Source: Thalassobacillus sp043497085 (lineage in GTDB: Bacteria > Bacillota > Bacilli > Bacillales > Halobacillaceae). Taken from it: 64,000 bases of DNA. Each line of letters starts with the position of its first letter. The first letter of the stretch is position 1. This document shows, piece after piece, positions 26,336-34,801 of the stretch. The notes under the pieces were generated by a model, which saw only the letters and a program-made list of their open reading frames with translations, was not told the origin of the DNA and made no database searches. The stretch is taken from the NCBI GenBank assembly GCA_043497085.1, contig JBIEKI010000001.1; one strand, 5' to 3'. The translations under genes were made by a program, and so were the position numbers.

Positions 26336-27808
26336 TCATGTCTCCAATTTTTTGTGACTGTTGATACTGATTATATACCCAATCAATAGATAGTAATACA
26401 GGGTGAATGTTTTGTCTTCAAGAATATTATAAAACAATCCAGCGACAAGCATGGCCGCTGTCATGGCAAGCCCGAGATTTCGCATAAGGGAATTGGGATA
26501 GCGAAACAGCTTGCCTATTAAAAAGGCCAGAAACGTGAGAAATAATAACGTACCTACTATTCCTGTTTCGACTAGAATCTCGATATACTGGTTATCGGTG
26601 TATAAGTTATCCGGCACCCCATATTCTTCATAAATCGGAGATGGGTAGCTTTTCGTAGCTGAATCTCCATAGGTAGCGAACCCGGTGCCGATGAAAGGGT
26701 GGTCAAGAAAGATTTCGATTCCTTTAAAAACGACATACAACCTTCCCCATTCAAGGCTGGATTGTAAGGTGGCACTGGAGAACATCTCCTGGAAGCGTTC
26801 AATGAACACGTTATTTTGCTTTTTTGTCTTCGAAGTGGCACTCTCTTCGGTAGTCTTCTTAATCTCAGATGTTTCAGGCTGATTTGACTCTTGCTGAAAA
26901 AAACCGCTTTCCTGAATGTAATCCACTGCTGTCACAACAGGATAGTAGATGAGAGCGAATGCCACAATTCCGTAGATGAATACGGGTACAATAGAGCGCC
27001 ATTTTTTCTGGAAGAAAAGAAAGACCAGGAAACCGAATCCGAAGGCGAGAATCGTCCCGCGGGAATAGGTCAATAAAAAGGCACCCAGGATGACTATCCG
27101 AAGGAATGGCAGCAATTTGTACCAGCGTATCATATCGGGTTTTAAATAAAAGCTCATGAAAAATACGATGATTAAATAGGTAGCAAGCACATTAGGGTTG
27201 CCGATCAGTCCATAAATTCGCATTGCGTTCGCAGAAGCGAGGTTCCAGTTTTCCCATGTTTCAGGTAACAGCCAATGCCGCAAGGAGATTTTTTCGATCA
27301 GTCCGTGGACACTCAACAAGGTTGCAACAGCGAGGGAAACGGAAATGGCAGCTTTGATATCCCGCTTTTCCCATGGGAATGCACTTGCAATATAAATAAG
27401 TAAAAACATGATTAAAAAGGCACGGACCTGGAAGATACCTGCGACCAGTGATATACCGGTGAATAAACCGGAAAAGAATCCGACCCCGAGCATCAGGATG
27501 AAAAAGATAGTGAACAGATAGTTGCGTCTTAATTGTTCGATAGACGGTCGAGCAAAGATAAGGGTCATGAAAAAAAGGAGGATGATAATCAGATCCCCCA
27601 AATAGAGCAATCCTCCATTCACTTCAGTAAGAAACGGGCGTAATGGAAAGAATACCAGTAAGAAAAGCCAGCCATTCTTTACATAAAAATAACTTGTCAC
27701 CAGGATGATTCCTGTTATGATATAACCAAAAAGTGGGGAAGGGAATAAAAGCGCCAGCCCCAGCAGCCCAATATGTAAAAGTAGCAGTCGATAATCAAAT
27801 GGTTTCAA
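26336..27808 (-). CDS. O-antigen ligase/polymerase-like membrane protein
   Basis: About 490 residues with 11-12 hydrophobic segments and a large extracytoplasmic loop. The TTG at 27808 was preferred because GGGGTGAG lies just upstream; ATGs at 27826 and 27847 in the same frame lack a site. The Wzy_C/WaaL family signature is visible: TYSRGTILAFGFG in a membrane segment, then the loop with KGIEIFLDHPFIGTGFATYG and DNQYIEILVETGIVGTLLF. An unusual Lys/Glu/Thr-rich insert sits before the loop (~320-345). Known proteins polymerise or ligate lipid-linked glycans outside the membrane. First gene of the minus-strand operon. Confidence 0.8.
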   Translation of the reverse strand: MKPFDYRLLLLHIGLLGLALLFPSPLFGYIITGIILVTSYFYVKNGWLFLLVFFPLRPFLTEVNGGLLYLGDLIIILLFFMTLIFARPSIEQLRRNYLFTIFFILMLGVGFFSGLFTGISLVAGIFQVRAFLIMFLLIYIASAFPWEKRDIKAAISVSLAVATLLSVHGLIEKISLRHWLLPETWENWNLASANAMRIYGLIGNPNVLATYLIIVFFMSFYLKPDMIRWYKLLPFLRIVILGAFLLTYSRGTILAFGFGFLVFLFFQKKWRSIVPVFIYGIVAFALIYYPVVTAVDYIQESGFFQQESNQPETSEIKKTTEESATSKTKKQNNVFIERFQEMFSSATLQSSLEWGRLYVVFKGIEIFLDHPFIGTGFATYGDSATKSYPSPIYEEYGVPDNLYTDNQYIEILVETGIVGTLLFLTFLAFLIGKLFRYPNSLMRNLGLAMTAAMLVAGLFYNILEDKTFTLYYYLLIGYIISINSHKKLET

Positions 27809-27901
27809 AAATCTCACCCCAATCATTATTTTGTTCTTATCACACATATATAATGTAGCTCATGAATTTTATGCTCGTTTAAACACTTCTTTATAATTTG
27901 A

Positions 27902-27925
27902 TTACATTTTACTAAAATTATGTAA
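27902..27925. promoter_or_regulatory. Possible operator between divergent glycan genes
   Basis: A perfect inverted repeat TTACAT-N12-ATGTAA lies in the short AT-rich gap between the ligase gene and tagA. It could bind one regulator for both operons. Only the symmetry supports this. Confidence 0.35.
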
Positions 27926-27947
27926 ATTTAGCGAAAGGTTGCTTGTC

Positions 27948-28682
27948 ATGAATAAATTTACCAGTTATGTTTCCATTAAAGGAATTCCATTCATCGATAT
28001 TACACAGGAAGAATTATTGAAAAATCATCTTTACCCAGCGCTAGATAACAAAGGGAAAAACTTCGTCGTCACCGCTAACCCTGAAATCGTGATGGCTGCT
28101 GAATCAGACCTGGAATATAAATACATCCTCCAGCAGGAAGCCGATTATGTGGTCGCAGACGGCATCGGTATCATTATTGCCTCAAAAATCATAAAAAAAC
28201 CGTTACCGGAACGAATCCCCGGGTATGATTTAATGCTTGAGCTGCTAGACTATGGTAATAAGAAAAAACTGAGATGTTATTTGCTGGGAGCGACAGATAA
28301 AGTGGCTGACAAAGCGGCTGACAACATTAAAAAGGCTTATCCTAATCTTGATATTTGCGGATATCATCATGGTTATTTCGATGATGATGACGAATCGATA
28401 TTAGAAGAAATTAAATCCGTTACTCCTGATTTGATATTTGTAGCGCTCGGTTTCCCGCGCCAGGAAAAATGGATCACAAAAGCGGTTAAGCAACTGGACC
28501 ATGGTCTCTTGATGGGGGTAGGAGGAAGTCTCGATGTCTGGGCCGGAGAAATGAAACGTGCTCCCAAGTTGTGGCAGCGTTTGAATCTGGAGTGGCTGTA
28601 CCGGCTGATCAAACGTCCATCCCGCTGGAAGCGAATGCTTCAGCTGCCGCGGTTTCTCTGGCATATTATCCGAAAAAAATAA
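27948..28682 (+). CDS. tagA: N-acetylglucosaminyldiphosphoundecaprenol N-acetyl-beta-D-mannosaminyltransferase
   Basis: WecG/TagA/CpsF family (GT26). TagA adds ManNAc from UDP-ManNAc to GlcNAc-PP-undecaprenol, completing the linkage disaccharide onto which TagB works. The ATG at 27948 has AAAGG nine bases upstream; an in-frame TTG at 27939 is too close to it. The protein (244 residues) shows TANPEIVMAAE (~40), VVADGIGI with the conserved Asp (~65), GYDLMLELL, GFPRQEKWI and GVGGSLDVWAGEMKRAP (~190). It ends in an Arg-rich amphipathic region (WLYRLIKRPSRW) known to contact the membrane. It is 20 kb from tagD and tagB and sits with a glycosyltransferase. Confidence 0.9.
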   Translation: MNKFTSYVSIKGIPFIDITQEELLKNHLYPALDNKGKNFVVTANPEIVMAAESDLEYKYILQQEADYVVADGIGIIIASKIIKKPLPERIPGYDLMLELLDYGNKKKLRCYLLGATDKVADKAADNIKKAYPNLDICGYHHGYFDDDDESILEEIKSVTPDLIFVALGFPRQEKWITKAVKQLDHGLLMGVGGSLDVWAGEMKRAPKLWQRLNLEWLYRLIKRPSRWKRMLQLPRFLWHIIRKK

Positions 28683-28708
28683 AGTCCGTAGAAACGAGGG
28701 TATCAATA

Positions 28709-29809
28709 ATGAAAGTGCTTCATTTAAATGCAGGCAATGAAACAGGAGGCGGCATGTTCCATATCCTTTCCCTTCTCAACCAACTCGATCGGGAAAGTTT
28801 TGTCCTCGGGGTATGTGAAGAAGGGGAAATGCTTAAACGCGCCCGTGAACTTGGTATCCGCACGGTTGTGTTCCGGCAAAGCCGCCAGCTGGACTTGCGT
28901 GTAATGAAAAAGCTGAGGCACTACATAAAGGAAGAGAATATTGATATCATTCATACCCATGGCCCCCGGGCGAATGTGATTGTCCATGCTATGAAGCACT
29001 GGCTGGATATCCCCTGGGTCGTCACGGTGCACAGCGACCCAAGGGATGATTTCATGGGCAAGGGTTTGAAAGGCAACCTGATGCGCCGGTTGCAGCAAAG
29101 GACGATTCGCTCGGCTGACCACTGTATCGCAATTTCGGAGCGGTTCAAAAAAGTTCTGCTCGATTTTTCTATACCACAAGAAAAGATTACGACTATACTG
29201 AATGGCCTGGATTTTGATTATCAGATGGAGCGGCCTTACACACGAGAAGAGCTCGGGTTTCAGGAGACCGACTTTTTGGTAGTGATGGTCGCCAGGCTCG
29301 AACCGGTCAAACAGCACGCACTTGCATTTGTAGCTTTCCGGGAAGTTCTGAAAAAATATCCTAAGTGTAAGCTGGTACTGGTCGGGGACGGTCCAGAACG
29401 TAATAACCTTGTGAATCTAGCGAGTAAATTGCACATGGAAGAGGCAATTTATTTCCTCGGCCACCGTAACGATGTCGATCGTATTTTGCCGATGATGGAT
29501 GTAGAACTGTTGACCTCAAAAAGCGAAAGCTTCCCGCTTGTTTTACTCGAAGCGGCCCGGGCGGAAGTACCTGTCATCAGCACCGACGTCGGAGGTGTAA
29601 AACAGCTGGTGCTTTCGGAAGAATACGGATGGCTGGTACAGGACTTGAGTAAGAATTCAATTGCAGTGGCAATTGCAGAGGCGGTTGAATGGAAAGAAGA
29701 AGGGAAGCTCAAAGGGGTCGGGGAAGCATTACATAATCACGCAGCAGCCAATTTCTCCATTGATCAATTCGCCTCCCAAGTACAGAGTGTTTATAAAAAA
29801 TTGCATTAA
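28709..29809 (+). CDS. GT4-family glycosyltransferase
   Basis: 366-residue GT-B enzyme in the same direction as tagA. The ATG at 28709 with GAGGG nine bases upstream was chosen over a frame extension that would run into tagA. The N-terminus (HLNAGNETGGGMFHILSLL) is the acceptor-side Gly-rich loop. The C-terminal half has VMVARLEPVKQH (~190), VGDGPERNNLV, and an E-x7-E box in SESFPLVLLEAARAEVPVIST (~270). It probably extends a lipid-linked sugar made by TagO/TagA or made for the flippase on the other strand. Sugar specificity cannot be read. Confidence 0.85.
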   Translation: MKVLHLNAGNETGGGMFHILSLLNQLDRESFVLGVCEEGEMLKRARELGIRTVVFRQSRQLDLRVMKKLRHYIKEENIDIIHTHGPRANVIVHAMKHWLDIPWVVTVHSDPRDDFMGKGLKGNLMRRLQQRTIRSADHCIAISERFKKVLLDFSIPQEKITTILNGLDFDYQMERPYTREELGFQETDFLVVMVARLEPVKQHALAFVAFREVLKKYPKCKLVLVGDGPERNNLVNLASKLHMEEAIYFLGHRNDVDRILPMMDVELLTSKSESFPLVLLEAARAEVPVISTDVGGVKQLVLSEEYGWLVQDLSKNSIAVAIAEAVEWKEEGKLKGVGEALHNHAAANFSIDQFASQVQSVYKKLH

Positions 29810-29819
29810 TACCAATACT

Positions 29820-29900
29820 ACCCCGGAGCCCTCCAAATTTTTGTGGGTCTCCGGGGTGTTTTCGTTCACACTCCAGGTCCTCCAGATATTGGATACCCAT
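29820..29900 (+). terminator. Terminator hairpin of the tandem-hairpin family
   Basis: CCCCGGAG...CTCCGGGG (29821-29856) is followed by GTGTTTTC. Behind it lies a degenerate copy of a second hairpin (TCCTCCAGATATTGGA at 29878-29893). The pair resembles those at 55427, 56695 and 58453. Confidence 0.8.
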
Positions 29901-29941
29901 ACCCTTAACACTAAATTGTAATGTGGATGCTCGACAAAATG

Positions 29942-29950
29942 TGCTATAAT
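29942..29950 (+). promoter_or_regulatory. Extended -10 promoter of the beta-propeller gene
   Basis: TGC-TATAAT, with TCGACA 8 bp upstream of the hexamer. No standard -35 is seen. A similar arrangement (TTGACA-N8-CATAAT) lies upstream of the glucosaminidase gene. Confidence 0.55.
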
Positions 29951-30015
29951 ATGCACCGTACTTAGAAGTGTAAATATTTTGTCATTATATTTTTATGAAT
30001 TAAGGAGTGAAAAGA

Positions 30016-31512
30016 ATGCGAAAGATGAGGCAGAATGGATTATTGGCAGCCTTCCTGGCTATCTCATTACTTATAACACCCGTACAGGCAAGTGCTGCAT
30101 TTGGTCCGGATGCATGGCATGAGTATCGTCTTAAGGACGATAAGAATGCGGTATACAATCAGGAAGGTGTAGAGCCACTGGAAGCAAAAACGTTTAAAAC
30201 AGCAGATGAGGTTCGTGCTACACCAGTCGTGGCAGGTGACAAACTGTTTGTCGGCAACCACAATTCTGGTGATCTGTTTGCGTTTGATGTTAATAGTGGC
30301 GAAGAGCTGTGGCGAAGCAAGGCCCCTAACTGGATTCATTCCGAAATGATTTATAACGAAGGTACAGTGTTTGTTGGATTCGGTAACCGTTTCTTCCAGG
30401 GAGATGGTACCCGCGGAACTGAGGAAAGCGGTGTGTTAGCGTTAGATGCGGAAACCGGAGAAACAAAATGGAAATTTAATACCAAAGGCGAAGTGATGCC
30501 TACCCCAACCTTCAAAGATGGTTATGTGTATGCTGCTACAGGTGACGACCATCTTTATAAAATTGATGCCGAAACTGGTGAGTCAGACACAAAGGTGAAC
30601 CTGGGCCACACAGTAAGTATGTCATCACCGAACATCGTTGGTGACCAGTTGTTCGTCGGGGGGAGCGGGCCATTGCCATATGCCTTCACTTCTGTTGATC
30701 TTACTACAGACAAAATCAAATGGCAGACTGAGTTTAAAAACGTTTATGCCGGACTGGATGATGTTCCGCCTGCGGTAGACCAAGGGATTGTCGTGACAAC
30801 AGCTCTGGAAGAGGCAACCCCGATTCGCTTGAAGCAAGTATACGATCGGGATGGTGTTGTTGAAGTCTACAAAGAAGCTATCAAAGGTTTCTTTGGTGGA
30901 GGAGGCTTCATCAATGAACGTGAAAAGCATCCCAGACACAAGATTTACGCAATGGATGCAAAGACTGGTGAAGTAATTTGGGAAGATAGTCTTGGCATTG
31001 GTGAATTTGTAAAGAACAACAAGTCAGGTGCTCCCATCATCTACGAAGGCAAAATTTATGTAGGAAGTCCAATCACTAAAAAGTTTTATGCCTATGATTT
31101 GAAATCTGGCAAGCGGCTCTGGGAGTTCAACAACACGGTTATGAAAGCACCACCAGTAGCGGATGACGGAGTCGTTTACTTTTCTAATGCCAAAGGCTTT
31201 GTCCATGCAATGGATGCAGAAACGGGAGAAGAATTAGGACGAAAGAAACTTGGCGGTACATTGGCTCCTTCAGGTCCGATCATTATGAATGACACCTTAA
31301 TTGTTGGAAGTCAGGACAGTAATGTGTATGCATTGCCGACCGAGGATATCAAAAATGCTTCTGACGAATTTAACGTGCCAGTGGCTAAAGAAAAAAGTCA
31401 AATCAGCTATTTCACATTTGTTTATGGTATTCCGATTTTGTTGTTCGCTTTACTAATAGCAGCACTAGTATTTGGAATCAGGAAAATCAAAAGAGTGAAT
31501 ACTGCCAGTTGA
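30016..31512 (+). CDS. Secreted PQQ-like beta-propeller protein with C-terminal membrane anchor
   Basis: The ATG at 30016 has AAGGAG 8 bases upstream (the in-frame GTG at 30007 overlaps it). Residues 1-27 are a signal peptide ending near ASAA. Residues ~55-450 hold seven or eight PQQ/Trp-like blades of the form DAETGE-x-x-W-KFNTKGEV or DLKSGKRLWEF. Residues ~467-490 form one membrane helix followed by a basic tail, so the propeller should be anchored outside. No catalytic metal or heme motif is evident, so a quinoprotein dehydrogenase role is unlikely. A binding or assembly scaffold (BamB-like fold) is possible. It stands alone between hairpin terminators. Confidence 0.8.
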   Translation: MRKMRQNGLLAAFLAISLLITPVQASAAFGPDAWHEYRLKDDKNAVYNQEGVEPLEAKTFKTADEVRATPVVAGDKLFVGNHNSGDLFAFDVNSGEELWRSKAPNWIHSEMIYNEGTVFVGFGNRFFQGDGTRGTEESGVLALDAETGETKWKFNTKGEVMPTPTFKDGYVYAATGDDHLYKIDAETGESDTKVNLGHTVSMSSPNIVGDQLFVGGSGPLPYAFTSVDLTTDKIKWQTEFKNVYAGLDDVPPAVDQGIVVTTALEEATPIRLKQVYDRDGVVEVYKEAIKGFFGGGGFINEREKHPRHKIYAMDAKTGEVIWEDSLGIGEFVKNNKSGAPIIYEGKIYVGSPITKKFYAYDLKSGKRLWEFNNTVMKAPPVADDGVVYFSNAKGFVHAMDAETGEELGRKKLGGTLAPSGPIIMNDTLIVGSQDSNVYALPTEDIKNASDEFNVPVAKEKSQISYFTFVYGIPILLFALLIAALVFGIRKIKRVNTAS

Positions 31513-31527
31513 ATAAATACCACACCT

Positions 31528-31561
31528 CGGAGCATCCAGATACTGGAGGCTCCGTTTTTTT
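31528..31561 (+). terminator. Terminator of the beta-propeller gene
   Basis: CGGAGC-A-TCCAG / CTGGA-GGCTCCG hairpin with a run of seven T residues. The loop core CCAGATACTGG resembles the hairpin family seen elsewhere. Confidence 0.9.
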
Positions 31562-31810
31562 GCGTTAACCGGTAATCAGGGGGATGCATATCTTAGTAAT
31601 GGATAAGACTTCTATCGTCCTTTTTATACAGGATATGGATTAGCAAAGGTGAATACGGGCTGTTCCCTTAGTAGGAGAGGGATAGCTCGTTTTATTTATT
31701 TTATGTAACATTTTGTAATAGGGATGAAATGGGCAAATGTATGCGGTAGTTTAATAGATAACAAACATAGAAGTTTGTCGAATCATAAGACCAGGGAGGA
31801 ATGAGAAAGT

Positions 31811-32815
31811 TTGGTTTACAAAAATCTGTTTATCAGTTTGTTCGCTTTTTTAATCGTTTTTTCTGGAGGTTTGGGAATTAAAGAAAACACCGCTTCGGCG
31901 TCACAAGTTGATTCGGACACTACTTATTCTTATGAAAGATTAACGAAGGACATCAAGGTATTGGCAGAACGTTATCCTGAAGCGATAACCTATAAGTCTA
32001 TTGGAACTTCCCCATATGGCAGAGAACTATGGGCGGTGAAAGTGGGCAGTGGAGAGAAGAATATTCTAGTCAATGGATCCCATCATGCCAGGGAGTGGCT
32101 GACCTCGACACTTAACATGAAAATGGTAGAAGAATATGCGAAGGCTTATTCCAACAACACGACGATTAATGGCTTCCAGGTTCGAACGCTGCTCAACGAT
32201 GTTGCCATCTGGTTCGTCCCCATGGTGAACCCAGATGGTGTGACCCTGCAGCAGCAAGGTTTAAATGCAATGCCGTCTTCTATTCATAATGATCTTATCA
32301 GAATGAATGACGGAATGAGGGATTTTACACGATGGAAGGCTAATGCTAAAGGGGAAGACTTGAACCGTCAGTACCCGGCAGACTGGGAAAACATCAAGTA
32401 CAGCAGTGGCAAACCGTATTATAAGGACTTCAAAGGCTATTATCCAATGCAGGCTAAAGAAGCTCGTCATCTAGCAAGTTTCACGTATGAAACCGGACCT
32501 CGCTCAACGATTGCTTACCATTCCGCCGGAAGGGTAGTTTACTGGTATTTTAACCAGACAGATGACCACTATGACCGCGATAAGCGTGTAGCAGATAACA
32601 TCAGCCTGATTACCGGCTATCAGCCAGTAAGCCCGCAGCCCAATCCATCAGGCGGCGGCTATACCGATTGGTTCGTTGATGAATTCAAGCGGGTAGGACT
32701 TACGATCGAAATCGGTGCTTATCCTGGACAACGTCATCTTCCGACCAGTGCTTTCGATCAAGCATGGAACAAAAACAAAATCGTGCCATTACGAATGGCA
32801 GAAAACGCTCGTTAA
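31811..32815 (+). CDS. Secreted M14 zinc carboxypeptidase without repeats
   Basis: The TTG start has GGAGGA about 9 bases upstream; an ATG at 31801 is in another frame. Residues 1-28 are a signal peptide (ends near SAS). The rest is one M14 domain: GSHHAREWLTS zinc site (~90), MVNPDG, DLNRQYPADW, third ligand in AYHSAG (~240), and catalytic Glu in GLTIEIGAYPG (~300). All key residues are intact, and the domain is a clear paralogue of residues ~740-1044 of the protein at 2201 (shared FVPMVNPDGVTL, RMN-G, GGGYTDW). Without wall repeats it is probably released. The ~250 bp upstream hold a weak hairpin near 31656-31695 and TGTAAC-N4-TGTAAT (about 31717-31732), but no gene. Confidence 0.9.
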   Translation: MVYKNLFISLFAFLIVFSGGLGIKENTASASQVDSDTTYSYERLTKDIKVLAERYPEAITYKSIGTSPYGRELWAVKVGSGEKNILVNGSHHAREWLTSTLNMKMVEEYAKAYSNNTTINGFQVRTLLNDVAIWFVPMVNPDGVTLQQQGLNAMPSSIHNDLIRMNDGMRDFTRWKANAKGEDLNRQYPADWENIKYSSGKPYYKDFKGYYPMQAKEARHLASFTYETGPRSTIAYHSAGRVVYWYFNQTDDHYDRDKRVADNISLITGYQPVSPQPNPSGGGYTDWFVDEFKRVGLTIEIGAYPGQRHLPTSAFDQAWNKNKIVPLRMAENAR

Positions 32816-32830
32816 GAATAGATAGCTAAA

Positions 32831-32868
32831 GAACCCCGGGACATCCAGAAAATGGATGTCCCGGGGTT
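32831..32868 (+). terminator. Strong terminator
   Basis: The arms GAACCCCGGGACATCCA and TGGATGTCCCGGGGTTC form a perfect 17-bp stem with a short loop, then a modest T-rich tract. It insulates the catabolic operon that follows. Confidence 0.88.
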
Positions 32869-32935
32869 CCTTGCTTTTATTATTAATCTGTTTATCTATG
32901 TTCTTTTGCTGATGGGCTTTGGTTTTTTAACCTTG

Positions 32936-32953
32936 TTGGCATGATTATTGCAT
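32936..32953 (+). promoter_or_regulatory. Sigma-54 (-24/-12) promoter of the ThDP operon
   Basis: TTGGCATGATTATTGCAT has GG and GC exactly ten bases apart, matching the consensus TTGGCA-N6-TTGC. It lies ~100 bp before the ThDP enzyme gene. An AcoR-like activator is encoded at 53811. Confidence 0.88.
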
Positions 32954-33049
32954 TAACTAAGAATAAAAATTTAAAAGGAGGTTGTTGGTTTAATAAGAAT
33001 GCGAAAAATTTTAGTGTAAATTAAATTACTTATTTAAGGAGGAATGGCC

Positions 33050-34765
33050 ATGCATTTAGGTGATGCTTTGGTGAACATGTATACACAGATGACTGTAGAT
33101 ACGGTATTTGGGTTGCCGGGGGGACAAAATCTTCCATTATATGATGGAATACACAATAGCGAGGGAAAAGTTAAACACATTTCGTTCCGATCCGAAAAAA
33201 GTGCAGCTTATGCAGCAGTTGCCTATGCACGATTAACTAATAAGATTGGCGTTTGTGATGCGACTGTAGGCCCAGGGTCGGCGGAGTTTACTTCTGCGCT
33301 GGGGGAGGCTTACAATTCCTCTACGCCTATATTTGCTTTGTTTAGTGACTTGCCACTTGATTGGGAGCACTTGCGTGATCGTGGGAATGCTGCGCAAGGA
33401 ATGGATCAACTGGAAATGGTAAAACCTTTTACAAAATGGACAGCACGAATAACTAGCGCCAATTCCATGCCTGACTTGGTGCGTAATGCTTTTTTGAAGG
33501 CGGTTTCTGGAAGACCCGGACCTACGGTGCTTTCGGTTCATGAAGATGTATTCCAACAGGAATGGAAAGGAGAATTTCCTAAAATTCCTCAAGAATTAGG
33601 GGCTTTTCCTAGAAATCGTCCCATAGCGGATCGGCAATCTATCAAAAAGGCTGTCGAAATATTATCTATGGCTGAAAAACCAGTGATGATGGTTGGAGGT
33701 GGAGCTATGTTATCTAAGGCAGAGCAGGAAGTAACTGCTTTCGCAGAACATTTTTCTCTTCCAGTGTTACAAACCTTCACCGGCAGGGGAATTATTTCTG
33801 ATGGCCATCCGATGTCTATAGGATTAGCAGGAGGTCTTGGAACCTTATCTGCCAAAAGGCTGGCAGAGGAGGCGGATGTTGTATTTTTGGTAGGCTTTAA
33901 ATCAGGACAGAACTCTACATTTTACTGGGAGATCCCATCAACGAATCAAACAGTGATTCATTTAGATATCGATGAAACAGAAATCGGCCGAGTGTTTAAT
34001 ACGGAAGTTGGCCTAGTAGGGGATGCGAAGTATACGATAAAAGAAATGCTTGAGATTGCACAGAAGATAGAGAAATCCCCGCAATATCCAGTGCGCCTTA
34101 AATGGATCCAGACTGCAAAACAGGGCTGGGAAGATTTTGTTTCAAATGAGTTGGAAAGCAATAACCTTAATGAGCTGAAACCACAGCAGGTCATGAATAC
34201 TTTAAACCGGGTGGTGGCACCCGAAGATATACTTGTTTGTGATGCCAGCTTTTCCAGTGGCTGGGGTGGTGTTTATTTCAAACATCAAGTGGCAGGAAGG
34301 AAACTTCTGACGCCTCGTGGATTAGCTGGGTTAGGTTTTGGAGTACCGGCCGCAATTGGAGCTTCTGCAGCTATGGAGAACGGTGAAGTATATCTGTTAG
34401 CTGGAGATGGCGGCTTTGGTTATACCATAGGTGAACTTGCCACATTACATGCGTATGGGTTGAAAGTAACCATGATCGTACTTGATAACAAAAACTGGGG
34501 ATGGATGGAATGGCTGAATAAATTGAATTATCAAAAGGAATATTTCGACCTCCCTGCGATTGATTTTGCCAGGATATCAGAAGGGTTCGGTTTACATGGA
34601 TACAGGGCCAGGAACCAAAAAGAGTTGACAGAAGCGCTCTCGCTTGCGAAAGAATCCGATATTTCATCCGTTATTCATGTAAATACACCACTTTGGGAAA
34701 CACCTATCCTCGGCTTTAAAGAAGCTATCGCTAAAAAGCAAAATGAACCGGTCAAATATATGTGA
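33050..34765 (+). CDS. ThDP-dependent enzyme of the acetolactate synthase superfamily, substrate unknown
   Basis: 571 residues. The ATG at 33050 was preferred over 33044 because AAGGAGG needs the extra six bases. Fold order is the usual Pyr-central-PP. The ThDP-activating Glu is E49 in FRSEKSAAYAA. The cofactor box is GDGGFGYTIGEL (from ~451) to LDNKNWG. The oxyanion/substrate-side segments (TVGPGSAEFTSALGEAY, WGWMEWLNKLNY) differ from those I know for acetolactate synthase. No small regulatory subunit or other ilv gene is nearby. Known relatives make or split C-C bonds next to a keto group (acetolactate synthase, glyoxylate carboligase, diketone hydrolases). Sigma-54 control with dehydrogenases suggests cleavage of an alpha-diketone or 2-oxo acid. 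The reaction is inferred only. Confidence 0.75.
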   Translation: MHLGDALVNMYTQMTVDTVFGLPGGQNLPLYDGIHNSEGKVKHISFRSEKSAAYAAVAYARLTNKIGVCDATVGPGSAEFTSALGEAYNSSTPIFALFSDLPLDWEHLRDRGNAAQGMDQLEMVKPFTKWTARITSANSMPDLVRNAFLKAVSGRPGPTVLSVHEDVFQQEWKGEFPKIPQELGAFPRNRPIADRQSIKKAVEILSMAEKPVMMVGGGAMLSKAEQEVTAFAEHFSLPVLQTFTGRGIISDGHPMSIGLAGGLGTLSAKRLAEEADVVFLVGFKSGQNSTFYWEIPSTNQTVIHLDIDETEIGRVFNTEVGLVGDAKYTIKEMLEIAQKIEKSPQYPVRLKWIQTAKQGWEDFVSNELESNNLNELKPQQVMNTLNRVVAPEDILVCDASFSSGWGGVYFKHQVAGRKLLTPRGLAGLGFGVPAAIGASAAMENGEVYLLAGDGGFGYTIGELATLHAYGLKVTMIVLDNKNWGWMEWLNKLNYQKEYFDLPAIDFARISEGFGLHGYRARNQKELTEALSLAKESDISSVIHVNTPLWETPILGFKEAIAKKQNEPVKYM

Positions 34766-34801
34766 GTTTGCCAATTGTTAACCGAAAGGGAGGGGGAATA
34801 A

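Noticed and set aside
28724..29317. 197-codon minus-strand reading frame opposite the glycosyltransferase
   Set aside because: Low-complexity mix of His/Gln/Pro with no family features. The plus-strand frame has clear GT4 motifs.
31801..31811. ATG at 31801 as the start of the second carboxypeptidase
   Set aside because: It is out of frame with the M14 domain. The TTG at 31811 gives a proper signal peptide and correct ribosome-site spacing.
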